From Vulcanisaeta moutnovskia 768-28 (lineage in GTDB: Archaea; Thermoproteota; Thermoprotei; Thermoproteales; Thermocladiaceae): a stretch of 64,000 nt of DNA. The stretch lies in the NCBI RefSeq assembly GCF_000190315.1, contig NC_015151.1, positions 1,054,001-1,118,000 of the forward strand, read 5' to 3'. Below are positions 9,621 to 19,273 of the stretch, in pieces. The position numbers and the translations under genes are program-made. The notes under the pieces were generated by a model, which was not told the DNA's origin, searched no databases, and worked only from the letters and a program-made list of their open reading frames with translations. Positions within the stretch are counted from its first letter, which is position 1. Each line of letters begins with the position of its first letter.

Positions 9621-10774
9621 TCTTTAATGATTCTCTGAAGGAATTGAAGCGCAATCTTACGCCAGGAGTACCTTCTTGAGAATATAATGGCTTCTCGCGA
9701 TAATTGTTCAAGCCGTGCGGGGTCATTCAATAGTTCATTTACGGCAATCGCCATAGACCTCTTATCACCAACCTTAATCTTAACCACAGAGTCAGTCCTA
9801 TAATTCATACTGATTGCAGGTATTGAATACGCAACAACAGGTGTACCTACCGTCAACGCCTCAAGTACGGATATAGCGAATGTATCAAAATAACTGGGGT
9901 AAATCATGACCCTACTCCTACTCAGCAACTCGAACTTCTTAATCTCATCAACAAACCCGAGAAGCCTTACATAATCCTCAAGCCCATACTTCCTAATCAT
10001 GCCCCTAACATCACCCTCAAGTTCCCTGGGCATCCTCCCTATTATTACAGCATTAAGTTTGTCTCTATACTCCTTAAGCATTCGTAGAACCTCCACCACA
10101 TCGTATATACCCTTAAACCTCGATATAGACGCTAGATGCACCACATCAATATCCCTCTCATTAATACTCCTATACTGAGGTAATTCCGTAAACTCCACGG
10201 CAGCGCCCATCAGGCTATGCTCGTTCCGTGCCATCAGACCAACACGCATGTGGTCATATGTTATTGATGGGCTCACATAGATAAACCTGCACACCCTATT
10301 AATGACCTGGTACAACCTAACAAGCACCTTATTCTTTACGTCTAGGGGTTTTACGTCGTTAGTGTATGGCAACCACCCAATTGAATTATGAAACATGACA
10401 CTACACCCCCTCCCAGAAGCTAAACCTAATACTAAACCTAAGAGGACAACCACCGGGGTTTGATAACCAGCAACAATATAATCAATACCATCAGATCTAA
10501 TCGTACCAATCAACTTAGTCACGCTCTTAATGAAGTTACGTAAACCACCCAATGACACGTACCTCACATCAACACCATACCTCGTAAAACCAGCAGGGCA
10601 GATAAAACATCCCCTCCGCAAACTAACGGGAACAACAACCGTAACCTTAACACTATCATTACTACCCAACTCCCTAATAACGTAATACCACCACCTCTCA
10701 GCACCACCAGAGTGAATACACGGCCACGCAATAACCATGATACTTACTACATTCTTCTTAGTAGTCTCGCTCAT
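9617..10774 (-). CDS. GT4 glycosyltransferase
   Basis: A complete 385-residue GT-B enzyme. N-terminal features include SIMVIAWPCIHSGGAERWWY, in which GGAERW is a common family 4 acceptor-domain loop. The donor domain has VVHLASISRFKGIYDVVE and YFDTFAISVLEALTVGTPVV with the conserved glutamate. It shares its 3' end with the start of the next gene and lies downstream of a 370-base stretch that contains only a broken membrane-protein remnant. It may therefore be first in its transcription unit. Confidence 0.88.
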   Translation of the reverse strand: MSETTKKNVVSIMVIAWPCIHSGGAERWWYYVIRELGSNDSVKVTVVVPVSLRRGCFICPAGFTRYGVDVRYVSLGGLRNFIKSVTKLIGTIRSDGIDYIVAGYQTPVVVLLGLVLGLASGRGCSVMFHNSIGWLPYTNDVKPLDVKNKVLVRLYQVINRVCRFIYVSPSITYDHMRVGLMARNEHSLMGAAVEFTELPQYRSINERDIDVVHLASISRFKGIYDVVEVLRMLKEYRDKLNAVIIGRMPRELEGDVRGMIRKYGLEDYVRLLGFVDEIKKFELLSRSRVMIYPSYFDTFAISVLEALTVGTPVVAYSIPAISMNYRTDSVVKIKVGDKRSMAIAVNELLNDPARLEQLSREAIIFSRRYSWRKIALQFLQRIIKE

Positions 10775-10792
10775 AGAGATGATGATCTTATA

Positions 10793-11078
10793 TTAATTGA
10801 ATACATATGCCACGTGATCAGTAGTAAATATACTTATGAACATATAGCCTAAGTAATTAACCTTTTTAGGCGGAGATAATGATTTAACAAATTCAGAGAA
10901 GTTAAGAGCATATTCTAAAACCTGCCTTCTTGATTCGAGTATTCCTGGAGTTATTAGCGTTAATAGGGCTGTTATGCATATTATGATAGATTAGGTACTT
11001 ACTTACATCATTATTTCCCTTTGGATATAGGTACAGAACAACAAACACTAATATTGCAGATAAAGACTGCCGTGCATA
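10793..11078 (-). pseudogene. Remnant of an unidentified membrane protein
   Basis: The gap between two glycan genes is not empty on the minus strand. One frame reads LSAILVFVVLYLYPKGNNDV from near 11070. After a frame change near 10985 a second frame reads ICITALLTLITPGILESR and on to VAYVFN and a TAA at 10793-10795. Together they look like the C-terminal part of a membrane protein with two hydrophobic segments and a polar tail. No start is present. The family is not recognised; a polytopic glycan enzyme related to the next gene is possible. Confidence 0.4.
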
Positions 11079-11143
11079 TTAGGCAGCCAGAAACCCCAAC
11101 TCATGCCTACTGAATACGTCGCCGTGAGAAACATATAAAATTC

Positions 11144-12874
11144 TCATCCTAATCGGGTAATGTAGGCTTTGTAGAAATTGAGTGATATTACTACACTCGT
11201 ACTGTTAGTGGGTTCGTATATTCTTGCCCCTATATTATCGTTTCCGATGATTATTAGTGCTGGATACCCAGTCCGCGGGGCTGGGGGTGGCGGTTTATTG
11301 AGTATGAAATTGATTGCGAATAGTGGGGTTCCTATTCTTGGGTCTAGTATCGTGGGCATGTTGCCGCTTAATAAGGGTGCTATAACCCAGGACACTTTCC
11401 ATGATAAGTTATTAGCCCATCCTATGCCCGTTATGAATGTATTGGCTGAGTGCGTAGGATCTTGAACACCATAGAAGCCTAATATTGCGATCAATGCGAT
11501 AACTAATAGGGTACTAATAATTCTGTCTCTGAACGTCATTATGATGAAGTAAGAGACAAGTGGAAGTAGCAGTAGGTAAAGCCAGTAAAAGTATCTTCCG
11601 CCTAGCCATGTGGATTGCCTTGCTATGAAGTTCAGAACTATACCTAAAAGCCCTAATAGACCAAGTACTACCAGATACCTATTGTTATTCTCCGGTAAGT
11701 TACCAATCCTGGTCATTTTCTTAATTATAAAGTACGTAATTGCTGATGCTGCTATTGCCGGTACTAGCGTCCACGATACTAAATATTGGTTAAGGCCGGG
11801 TCCATACCACGGTTGCCAAGCCGTTGCGTACGGCTTAAAAGCACCTGCCAAGAAGTTTATGAATTGCACTATCGACATCGGCAAGCCGCTGAATACAGCA
11901 ATTCCCGCGAAGGTGAATACCCAGTATGCAATACTTATCGCCATTATTATTGCCAGGTAATTCCCGGCTCTATTACGACCAAGGCGTATTACAGCATCTC
12001 CTTTAATCAATAGTAATGGTAGTAAGTATGCCGCAATCACCAATGGATATGTTGCGTGAAATATCACACCGCTTACTGCAAATACTAAAATCACTACCCA
12101 TATGTTGTTGGTATTATTTAATTGTTGATTGATTATTGCTGTTAATGTTAATAGTGCTAGCACAATTGATACGCCCTGAGCAACTATTTGAGTCAACGAC
12201 AATGGTGGTGTTATAGAGAAAAGAAGCAACGCCAACTGCGCAGTCCCTTTACTATTAGTTAGCCTATAGGTTATGAAGTAAATGCTTAGTACGTAAATGA
12301 GAAATAAGCTATACTTAAGCAACAAGTAGTAGATCGGTATATCCTTAAGGGGAACTCCCATGGTTGAGAGCAACATGTACGTTAGTGCTGGTTCGGCATC
12401 GAACGGTTGGTAATAATCATTTTCGTTATACTTAAGAGGTATCCATCTGCCATCATGGGCTATTGCCGCTGCAAACCCCACCGTAAACCTAACATCATCA
12501 CCCAATGGGTATGAGTCGTAGATCATAACTACAGTGTACGGAATTAAAATTAACATTAAGACGAGTAACATTAGGGGCAACTCTTTATTCTCATTTTTAC
12601 TCTGCAGAATTAGCCAAGTAGTCAATGTGAGAAAAATAGAATTCACGTAGGGGAAGTATATCTTGAATCCCACGAGTATTATTAATACCGAGCTAATAAC
12701 ATACATTATTAATAGTATTACCGCGGTTCTTGCGGCGTTAATGCTGGTTAGACGGAAGTTCTTCCTATCTGTTAACGAAAGTAAGGGAAGTATTAACCAT
12801 ATGATGTACATGACTATTGCATACCTAACAATTGCTTGATTCAACAATTCATTAAGTAGGTTTATTAAAGCCAT
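11144..12874 (-). CDS. Polytopic membrane protein, GT-C-type glycosyltransferase candidate
   Basis: This 576-residue protein has about a dozen hydrophobic segments. After the first four (to about residue 118) comes a polar loop SYPLGDDVRF with D126-D127, then a short extracytoplasmic stretch rich in aromatic and acidic residues. Acidic pairs in the first long loop are typical of GT-C enzymes that use polyprenyl-phosphate sugars outside the membrane. Nothing more specific than the fold class is claimed. The protein at 32532-34142 has the same layout (YIPDSWVHIAHSE in its first loop), so the two may be distant relatives. The start lies 3 bases from the epimerase stop at 12878. Confidence 0.65.
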   Translation of the reverse strand: MALINLLNELLNQAIVRYAIVMYIIWLILPLLSLTDRKNFRLTSINAARTAVILLIMYVISSVLIILVGFKIYFPYVNSIFLTLTTWLILQSKNENKELPLMLLVLMLILIPYTVVMIYDSYPLGDDVRFTVGFAAAIAHDGRWIPLKYNENDYYQPFDAEPALTYMLLSTMGVPLKDIPIYYLLLKYSLFLIYVLSIYFITYRLTNSKGTAQLALLLFSITPPLSLTQIVAQGVSIVLALLTLTAIINQQLNNTNNIWVVILVFAVSGVIFHATYPLVIAAYLLPLLLIKGDAVIRLGRNRAGNYLAIIMAISIAYWVFTFAGIAVFSGLPMSIVQFINFLAGAFKPYATAWQPWYGPGLNQYLVSWTLVPAIAASAITYFIIKKMTRIGNLPENNNRYLVVLGLLGLLGIVLNFIARQSTWLGGRYFYWLYLLLLPLVSYFIIMTFRDRIISTLLVIALIAILGFYGVQDPTHSANTFITGIGWANNLSWKVSWVIAPLLSGNMPTILDPRIGTPLFAINFILNKPPPPAPRTGYPALIIIGNDNIGARIYEPTNSTSVVISLNFYKAYITRLG

Positions 12875-12877
12875 ACC

Positions 12878-13822
12878 CTACATCATGCCCAGAACGGTTT
12901 CCTTAACAGCCTGTGCGCTATTTAATTTCGGTTTGAAGCCTAATGCCTTTAACCTCTCTATTTTAAGTGCTATTTTCTTTACGTCACCTAGCCAGCCAAC
13001 TCCATGCGCGACTGGTTTATGGATTATTTTCACGTCCTTGAGCCCCATGGTCTCGATGACTATCTTAGCCACCTCGTCTACGGTTATCCAATCCTCTGAC
13101 GCGACGTTAAAGACATTGAATGCATCACTAGCCTTTCTCCAGGCCAGTATTGTCGCCTCCACGGCATCATCAATGTATATGTAACTCCTGACCTGGGTAC
13201 CGTTGCCAAGCACCTCAAGCTCCCTTGGGTTAGTCCTGAGCTTGTTCATGAAGTCCCAGACGACGCCGTGTCTTAGCCTTGGTCCAACGACATTGGCGTA
13301 CCTGAGCACCACGGCCCTAATGCCGTAGAGTCTCGTGTAGGCGTGTATTAGGTTTTCGCAAGCCGCCTTGCTTGCTCCGTACACCGAGACCGGCCTAATC
13401 GGCGCGTCCTCACCGACTGGTATTTCGCTTGGTTCGCCGTAGACCGAGCTTGAGGACGCGAAGACCAACTCCTTAACGCCTCTCCTCCTCATTGCCTCAA
13501 GTAGGTTGAATGTGGCCACCACATTCTCGTTGAAGTGGGTCTCCGGGTTTGTGGTGCTTACCCTAACCTCCGGATTCGCAGCGAAGTGGAAGACTGCATC
13601 CACCCCGTCTACTGCCTTGAGTGCGTCCTCTGGTTTCTTCAAGTCACCAATCATGGCCTCTATTGAGGTGCCGAGGTGCTTCAGGTTTTCCAGCCTGCCG
13701 CTACTTAGGTTGTCGATTACCCTGACCTTGAAGCCCTCGTTGACTAACCTATCCACCATGTGGCTACCTATGAACCCAGCCCCGCCAGTGATTAGTATTG
13801 TCTCGCCCATTCCGTTACCCAC
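12878..13822 (-). CDS. NAD-dependent epimerase/dehydratase (UDP-glucose 4-epimerase-like)
   Basis: An intact 314-residue extended SDR enzyme. It carries the NAD loop GGAGFIGSH (residues 13-21), IDNLSSG for cofactor ribose binding, the serine run ASSSSVYGEP (residues 122-131) and the catalytic YGASK (Y148, K152). RYANVVGPR and SYIYIDDAVEA are typical of nucleotide-sugar 4-epimerases. It probably supplies UDP-galactose or a related sugar to the neighbouring transferases. The start could be Met1 or Met5. Its 5' end overlaps the stop of the GT4 gene 13815-14942 by 8 bases. The frameshifted gene at 3523-4451 is a paralogue. Confidence 0.9.
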   Translation of the reverse strand: MGNGMGETILITGGAGFIGSHMVDRLVNEGFKVRVIDNLSSGRLENLKHLGTSIEAMIGDLKKPEDALKAVDGVDAVFHFAANPEVRVSTTNPETHFNENVVATFNLLEAMRRRGVKELVFASSSSVYGEPSEIPVGEDAPIRPVSVYGASKAACENLIHAYTRLYGIRAVVLRYANVVGPRLRHGVVWDFMNKLRTNPRELEVLGNGTQVRSYIYIDDAVEATILAWRKASDAFNVFNVASEDWITVDEVAKIVIETMGLKDVKIIHKPVAHGVGWLGDVKKIALKIERLKALGFKPKLNSAQAVKETVLGMM

Positions 13823-14942
13823 CCGAGTATATGCTTAATAGTTTATTCACTATCTCGTCCCAGGTGAGCACGGACTTCCTACCCTCAGCCCCCAATCTCC
13901 TGCCTAATTCTTTGTCCTCTGCTAGTGTTACTATGGCCTCTGCGAGCGCCGCTGGGTTCCTAGGCGATACGAGAAGTCCATTTGTCATGTGCTTTACCCT
14001 GTATAGTACGCCGCCAACCATTGTCGCTATTATCGGCTTAGCCCTGGCCCAGGCCTCTGTTATTATCATTGGGTAGACCTCCACATAATTGCTTATGCTC
14101 GGTAAAACAACACCTATAGAACCATCGATGGCCCCAACCTTATCCTCCTCACTTATGAAGCCTAGGAAGAACACGTGCTTATCAACGCCAACCCTGCGCG
14201 CCAACTCCATGTATGGTCTCCGCTCACCAGGCCCTACAATGACAAGCCTTAAGTCGATCTTATTTATCACCAAACTCATCGCCTTTATTAACACGTCAAC
14301 GCCCTTCAATGGGTGTAACCTACCCACGTAGAGCACGTAATCACCATTTATACCGTATTTACTCCTAAACGCGTCGCCAAGATAATCACGCTCTATAAAC
14401 CACCTGGGAACTCCATCAGGCACGTATTCCACATTTACACCAAACCTACCCTCAATCAGTGCCTTATCCCTGAGGCTACGTGCCAACCGCACATCGGCAA
14501 TGCCTAATGCCCTTTTAAGCATGGTATTTGAGTACTTAGGACCTAACAACCGGACCAGTGCGTTTGGGTGATCCCTCAAGGCGTCTACAGCCATGAAATG
14601 CATCATAGTCTTTATGCCAAGCTTCTTGGCTTCCTCGACGACCTTGACTGTGAATAGGCTGTTTTGGCTATGCCCATGAACAACATCAGCATTCCTCAAA
14701 AGGTCTCTAGGCACCTTCAGTGGGTAGGTTAAGTCTGGGTAACCTAGCCTAACCGCCTTAACCCTATGAATATGGACGCCGTTAATAACCTCCTCCCTGG
14801 GTCTGTTCTCGGCTCCGTATTGGCTCGTTATCACGTGGACTTCATGCCTAAGCTTAGCCATGCCCTCAGCCAGGGCCTTAACCACATTCTCTAAGCCGCC
14901 AACCACGGGCCAGTAGTGGTGATGAACGTGGACTATCTTCAT
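13815..14942 (-). CDS. GT4 glycosyltransferase
   Basis: A complete 375-residue GT-B enzyme starting MKIVHVHHHYWPVVGGLENV, an opening almost the same as in the genes at 15736 and 16419. The acceptor domain ends near VEYVPDGVP. The donor domain has VLYVGRLHPLKGVDVL, the standard substrate loop, and VYPMIITEAWARAKPII. It is one of three related GT4 genes within 3.7 kb, a family likely expanded by tandem duplication and then diverged in acceptor choice. Confidence 0.9.
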   Translation of the reverse strand: MKIVHVHHHYWPVVGGLENVVKALAEGMAKLRHEVHVITSQYGAENRPREEVINGVHIHRVKAVRLGYPDLTYPLKVPRDLLRNADVVHGHSQNSLFTVKVVEEAKKLGIKTMMHFMAVDALRDHPNALVRLLGPKYSNTMLKRALGIADVRLARSLRDKALIEGRFGVNVEYVPDGVPRWFIERDYLGDAFRSKYGINGDYVLYVGRLHPLKGVDVLIKAMSLVINKIDLRLVIVGPGERRPYMELARRVGVDKHVFFLGFISEEDKVGAIDGSIGVVLPSISNYVEVYPMIITEAWARAKPIIATMVGGVLYRVKHMTNGLLVSPRNPAALAEAIVTLAEDKELGRRLGAEGRKSVLTWDEIVNKLLSIYSGG

Positions 14943-14957
14943 AGTGTTTTATGCACT

Positions 14958-15743
14958 TTATGTCTCTCTTAGAAGATAGTTGAGCTCCCTTAGTAATCCT
15001 CTACGTTTGTAGCCTCTGGCGCTTACTAATACTGTCTCGTTTGTATCGAATTTGAAAATCTTTGAACCAAATCTCCTATAGACGTCTTCGCCAAATTTGT
15101 AGTCTTCCGTTGCTAATGCCGCATTTACATCAAATTGAACGTAATCATACAATTCGCGAGTGTAAGCTATGAAGTGCCCCGTTGTTTTATACGGTTTCCT
15201 GAAGTATTTATCGTAATAATGAGCTGCCAAATTATAAGCATCATAGTAGTAATGCGAAACATGATAGATACCAAGCTTCTGTTTCATTAAGTTGATCACT
15301 GTTCTATAAAGTATGAATGGTGTTAGTACAGTATCCGCATCAATTTGTACTATTATTTCACCCCCCGCCTCCAGCGAGCACATGTGCCTAGATAGGCCTA
15401 ATTTACCTACGTGAGTATTTTCAATAATTTTCGCGCCGAACGTTTTTGCTATATCTCTTGTCCTATCACTCGATAAATTATCAACTACGATGACTTCATA
15501 CCTGGGATATACATTAATTCTCTGTATTGCAAAGAGTGCCTGTCCTATGAAGTGTTCCTCATTTCTCGTTGGTATACAGATTGTGACTAGGGGCAATCTT
15601 TTAGCACTTATTGGTTGCACTTTCCCCTCTAAGGCATCCCTTATCTCGTGAAGTGCCCTATTAATTTTCATGTTCATCTCCCTTAATTCAAGTAATAAAC
15701 GTCCAGATAGTGCATGCAGTAGGAATACGGTTAGTCTATTCAT
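14958..15743 (-). CDS. GT2 glycosyltransferase
   Basis: A 261-residue GT-A enzyme. PLVTICIPTRNEEHFIGQAL opens the fold near residue 51, EVIVVDNLSSDRTRDIA follows, and the metal site is QIDADT. The acid region TEDYKFGEDVY fits the later catalytic aspartate/glutamate loop. The first 45 residues form a helical N-terminal extension that is not part of the core. No membrane helix is evident. The start overlaps the stop of the truncated GT4 (15736-15743), indicating coupling. Confidence 0.87.
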   Translation of the reverse strand: MNRLTVFLLHALSGRLLLELREMNMKINRALHEIRDALEGKVQPISAKRLPLVTICIPTRNEEHFIGQALFAIQRINVYPRYEVIVVDNLSSDRTRDIAKTFGAKIIENTHVGKLGLSRHMCSLEAGGEIIVQIDADTVLTPFILYRTVINLMKQKLGIYHVSHYYYDAYNLAAHYYDKYFRKPYKTTGHFIAYTRELYDYVQFDVNAALATEDYKFGEDVYRRFGSKIFKFDTNETVLVSARGYKRRGLLRELNYLLRET

Positions 15744-16422
15744 TGCTGATAAGCTTATTGTAGAGTTCCTCGTACCTGGGTAGTACTTTATTCCATAAGT
15801 GTTTTTGCGCCCATTCCTTGGCTTGGGTTTTGAGCTTCTTCCTTAATTCCTCATCGGTTAATAATGTGGTTATGGCTTCTCCGTATTTCTCCGGCTTGGG
15901 CTCTGCCCATAGGCTCGCCAGATTTGGTGGTGCGGCCTCTGCTTGTCCTCCGTTTCCCGTTATTGTTGATGGTGTTCCGTGGATTCCAGCCTCAAGTAGT
16001 GTTATTCCGAATGGTTCGTATAGTGATGGCAGCGCGTAGATTGTGCTTTCCAGGTACAGCTTATGCTTCAGCTCCTCACTCACCTCGCCCATGTACTGCG
16101 TGTTTATGCCGTGTCTCTCTGCGTAGTTTAGTATGTCGTGGATTAAGCCTTCGTCTGGCCCTGCCAGGATTAACTTGGCGCTCTTCATTTCCTTAGTTAC
16201 GTAATTCATTGCCTTGATGAGTAGGTTTATGTTCTTTGACTTGCTTATCTTGCCCAGGTAGAGGACTTGGTTATTAGCCTTGGCGTTACTATTAACGTCG
16301 CATCTGTCCTCCTCAACGCCGTTTGGTATTACCTCGATCCTACCCTCAGTCAAGGCCTTAACCACGTTTTCGATACCTCCAGTTATAGGCGAGTAATGGT
16401 GATGTATATGAATGATCTTCAC
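15736..16422 (-). pseudogene. GT4 glycosyltransferase with large internal deletion
   Basis: The frame is open for 228 codons but the protein is not a whole enzyme. Residues 1-27 are the start of the GT4 acceptor domain (HHHYSPITGGIENVVKAL). The next residues jump directly to RIEVIPNGVEE, which in relatives is the inter-domain hinge about 140 residues later. The donor domain then follows intact, with VLYLGKISKSKNINLL and YEPFGITLLEAGIHGTPS. Relatives at 13815 (375 aa) and 16419 (368 aa) show what is missing. An in-frame deletion removed most of the acceptor-binding domain, so the product is very unlikely to be active alone. Start and stop overlap the flanking genes. Confidence 0.85.
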
Positions 16423-17525
16423 ATCAGGCCCTCATACAGTTTTTCGTATATTTGTAAAATTTTTCTCCACAGGAAGTATTGTGCCCATTCTTTGGCTTTA
16501 CTACTTAACTTCTTATAAAAATCCTCATCTGTTATCAGACTTAAGATTGCCCCAGCGTATTCCTTAGGCTTTGGTGGAGCCCATAAGCTTGCTCTTCCTG
16601 GTGGTGCTGTGTATATTTGACCTCCCCATCCCGTTATTACAGAGGGAGTGCCCGTTGATGCCACTTCCAGCAACGTTACCGGCATTGCATCATACTTTGA
16701 TGGGAATGCAAATATCCTTGATGATAAGTAGAGCTTATACTTTTCCTCATCACTAACAACTCCTAAATATGATATCCTGATGTTGTGCCTTACTGCGAAT
16801 TGGTATAAAGATCTAAGAATTCCTTCATCAGGCCCTGCTAGTACTAATCTTGCTTTACCTTTAAGGTATATCATTGATTTAATCAATAATGATACATTCT
16901 TATCCTTACTTATTCTGCCTAGGTACAATATTTGATCTTGATTTTTATCGACATCAGTTTTTGGTACATACTCTATACCGTTTGGTATTATTGCCACTTT
17001 ATCTCCATCTACATGTAGCTTATTTATAACTATATCTTTTTCTAATGGTATTAATGCTATATATTCATCGTAATATTTCAAGGTATTATTAAAGAAAGTA
17101 TCAACAAGTTGGTAATAACCCCATGTAACTGGGCCTACTTTAAAGATAGGATAAAAAGGCATATGGCCATGTAGTATGGCTTTAAATCTAAGCTGTCGCT
17201 TAAGTTTAGCTACTTGAAATACATGTGGGTGCCTCCAGACGTGCACGTGGACTATGTCTGGCTTTAGTGACTTTATGACCTGGGGTAGTTCTGGGCTGTA
17301 GGTTCCGTGGCTCCAGGTTATGCCTGGCCTAAGCCTGATTACCCTGACGCCGTTTATAGTCTCCTCCCTGGGCAATGAGCCGATGCAGCCTACCCTAAGC
17401 CTATTGTAGGTCACCACATAGACCTCATGACCCTTGCCAGCCATGTGTTCGGCTATGTGCTTAACCACGTCCTCAACGCCGCCGATCACGGGGTAGTAGA
17501 AGGGTGCTACGTGTATTATCCTCAT
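16419..17525 (-). CDS. GT4 glycosyltransferase
   Basis: A complete 368-residue GT-B enzyme starting MRIIHVAPFYYPVIGGVEDV. The hinge is VAIIPNGIEYVP, the donor domain has ILYLGRISKDKNVSLL, and the conserved donor motif is YDAMPVTLLEVASTGTPSV. Its 3' end overlaps the start of the truncated relative by four bases (16419-16422). It is the first gene of the glycan cluster when read on the minus strand. Its start is 13 bases from the end of the broken PaREP1 gene. Confidence 0.9.
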   Translation of the reverse strand: MRIIHVAPFYYPVIGGVEDVVKHIAEHMAGKGHEVYVVTYNRLRVGCIGSLPREETINGVRVIRLRPGITWSHGTYSPELPQVIKSLKPDIVHVHVWRHPHVFQVAKLKRQLRFKAILHGHMPFYPIFKVGPVTWGYYQLVDTFFNNTLKYYDEYIALIPLEKDIVINKLHVDGDKVAIIPNGIEYVPKTDVDKNQDQILYLGRISKDKNVSLLIKSMIYLKGKARLVLAGPDEGILRSLYQFAVRHNIRISYLGVVSDEEKYKLYLSSRIFAFPSKYDAMPVTLLEVASTGTPSVITGWGGQIYTAPPGRASLWAPPKPKEYAGAILSLITDEDFYKKLSSKAKEWAQYFLWRKILQIYEKLYEGLM

Positions 17526-17538
17526 TCTCTCGCCAATG

Positions 17539-18032
17539 CTATGATTTTAGACCCCTACCTTCACTGTCCAATACCCTCTGTGCCTCCTGTATCATTTTCT
17601 CTATGTCTGGTAGTCTGTCGTTGATGTCTTCGGCGTTTAGCTTCGCCTCGTGGAATCCCCACACGTGTAGGTGGTTCGCGGTGTCCCATGACCGCCTTCT
17701 CCAGGTCAGTCACTGTCCACCTTCCTCTTTCCTCGACTCTAGCCAGCATGTCCTTGATGCCGTAGTGCTGCGTCAACGCCCTAACGACCTCCTCGGCTGC
17801 CTTGTAGAGTTTCTCGCTGGCCTGGACCGGGTCCTTGTCTATGAGTTCCCTGCCCTCGTTTAGGTATTTTTAGGTATTTAGTGGCTAGTTCCAGCCTGGC
17901 CCTTGCGGTTGTTTCTGGGTCTAGGTTTAGGGCCTTGATCAATGTGTCTATCGCCAATTCATTTACATCGACCCCCTTCTTCATGGTCTCCTCGTATAGT
18001 GTCCTTGGAACCTCGATGGACACTACGCTCAT
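17539..18032 (-). pseudogene. PaREP1-family protein, frameshifted by a 10-bp duplication
   Basis: Three frames together spell a PaREP1 protein, a Thermoproteales family of unknown function. The first frame from 18032 gives VSIEVPRTLYEETMKKGVDV and RARLELATKYL. A perfect 10-bp tandem duplication (tttaggtatt twice, 17859-17878) shifts the frame. Removing one copy gives NEGRELIDKDPVQASEKLYK AAEE, the hallmark of the family. A second break near 17690 separates RGRWTVTDLEKAV from WDTANHLHVWGFHEAKLNAE and the C-terminus, where about a dozen codons also seem lost. The natural stop is at 17539-17541. The gene is probably inactive. Confidence 0.85.
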
Positions 18033-18074
18033 GCTGGCTACCTTGATGATTAGGCCTGGGTTATTAATCCTTGC

Positions 18075-19082
18075 TCATGTTAATTCCTGAAGCGTCCTTC
18101 TCACGGCCTCTCTATGCAGTGGTGTTTGCCAAGCGACGTACTTACCAATACCGAGCTCGAGGTCTTTCTCTGGTGGTGGTTGGTCTATCCAGGTTATTGA
18201 GTCTCTGCTTGGTAGTGGGTGGATTATTAGGTTGCGTTCGGTTAGTTCGTTTATTAGTTCCTCGGGTGCGTTGGCCCATAGGGTGTCTGGGTTTTCGATG
18301 GCTTTCTCGAGCCAGTTGCGCCATTTGTTTATGAAGCTTTGCGTAATGGTTTTGGAATCCATTAGCCAGTTGACTACTTCCTTGGTGTTCCAGCCCTTTG
18401 TGATTAATTCACCCAACATTCTTGGGTTTCCACCGGTTATTCTCCAGGCCTCCTCAAGGCCTAACTTACCGCTGGGTAATTGACTGTATAGTTGTTTAAA
18501 GCTCTCCCTCGCCATGTTCCACATTACGTCTAGGTGCGCCCACGTGTGCCTGCCTATTTCCCTCCTCGACAAACCCTCACTCGTGGTCACTATGGTTATC
18601 ACCCTCTCGTACTCAGCCGGTGGGTACTCAATGAGGTTTAGCAGCGCCTTAACGTACATCGCCGACTCCCTGACCCCAATTACTTGGAATACGTCATCAG
18701 CCAGTATGGCCACCCTGCCCCGCCTCACCCTTATTAATTCATTAATCACGTTGTAGGCGATCCAAGCTATCCTAGCCAGGGCGTTTTGATTAATCGCCTC
18801 CTGGACAAGCTTGAAAAGCTCATTCCTCAAGTCCCTAACCCCAACCTCGGCGTAGACCTGACCGTTCAGTGGATTTACGTAAACCACATCAAAGCCATAA
18901 TCCCTAAGGAGCTCCATTGACTGCAATAGCCACGCAGTCTTACCACAGCCCTCCGGACCATAAACCACCTCCACAAGCCTCATACCCCTATCGACCCACT
19001 CCTCAACACGCCTAAGGGCCAAATCCCTATCGGTGAACTCGACCTGGAGGTTTGGGACTAGTGGTAATTTGATTCTTCTCAT
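18075..19082 (-). CDS. Archaeal ATPase of the STAND/AAA class (Arch_ATPase family)
   Basis: A 335-residue P-loop ATPase. F16 T17 D18 R19 is a typical pre-P-loop signature, Walker A is GPEGCGKT (residues 42-49), and Walker B is VAILADDVF around residues 121-129. A sensor-like VITIVTTSEG follows, and the GGNPRMLGELI motif after the ATPase core is a trademark of the Arch_ATPase family. The C-terminal part is a winged-helix-like region (ELINELTERNLIIH). Members are common in hyperthermophilic archaea, often lineage-expanded and of unknown role. Here it sits next to the broken PaREP1 gene. Confidence 0.85.
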   Translation of the reverse strand: MRRIKLPLVPNLQVEFTDRDLALRRVEEWVDRGMRLVEVVYGPEGCGKTAWLLQSMELLRDYGFDVVYVNPLNGQVYAEVGVRDLRNELFKLVQEAINQNALARIAWIAYNVINELIRVRRGRVAILADDVFQVIGVRESAMYVKALLNLIEYPPAEYERVITIVTTSEGLSRREIGRHTWAHLDVMWNMARESFKQLYSQLPSGKLGLEEAWRITGGNPRMLGELITKGWNTKEVVNWLMDSKTITQSFINKWRNWLEKAIENPDTLWANAPEELINELTERNLIIHPLPSRDSITWIDQPPPEKDLELGIGKYVAWQTPLHREAVRRTLQELT

Positions 19083-19273
19083 GTCTGTGTTCCTCCCATT
19101 GTTTTTCTTGTTAATTCCCTGTTGGTTTTGTTATTGCCGTTGTGCTTCCCTCCCTATTGTCGTCATTACTGCTTGCTTTCCATTCCTAAGTGGGCCAGTT
19201 AACCATTCAGTGAGTATCATGGATAATGGCCTTTCAATGGTTTTGGTATTCAAAGTGCTATTTCTCTGCCTTG

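Noticed and set aside
11178-11465. Plus-strand 95-residue frame inside the GT-C-like gene
   Set aside because: It is a shadow of the membrane-protein gene on the other strand, without a start context or family match.
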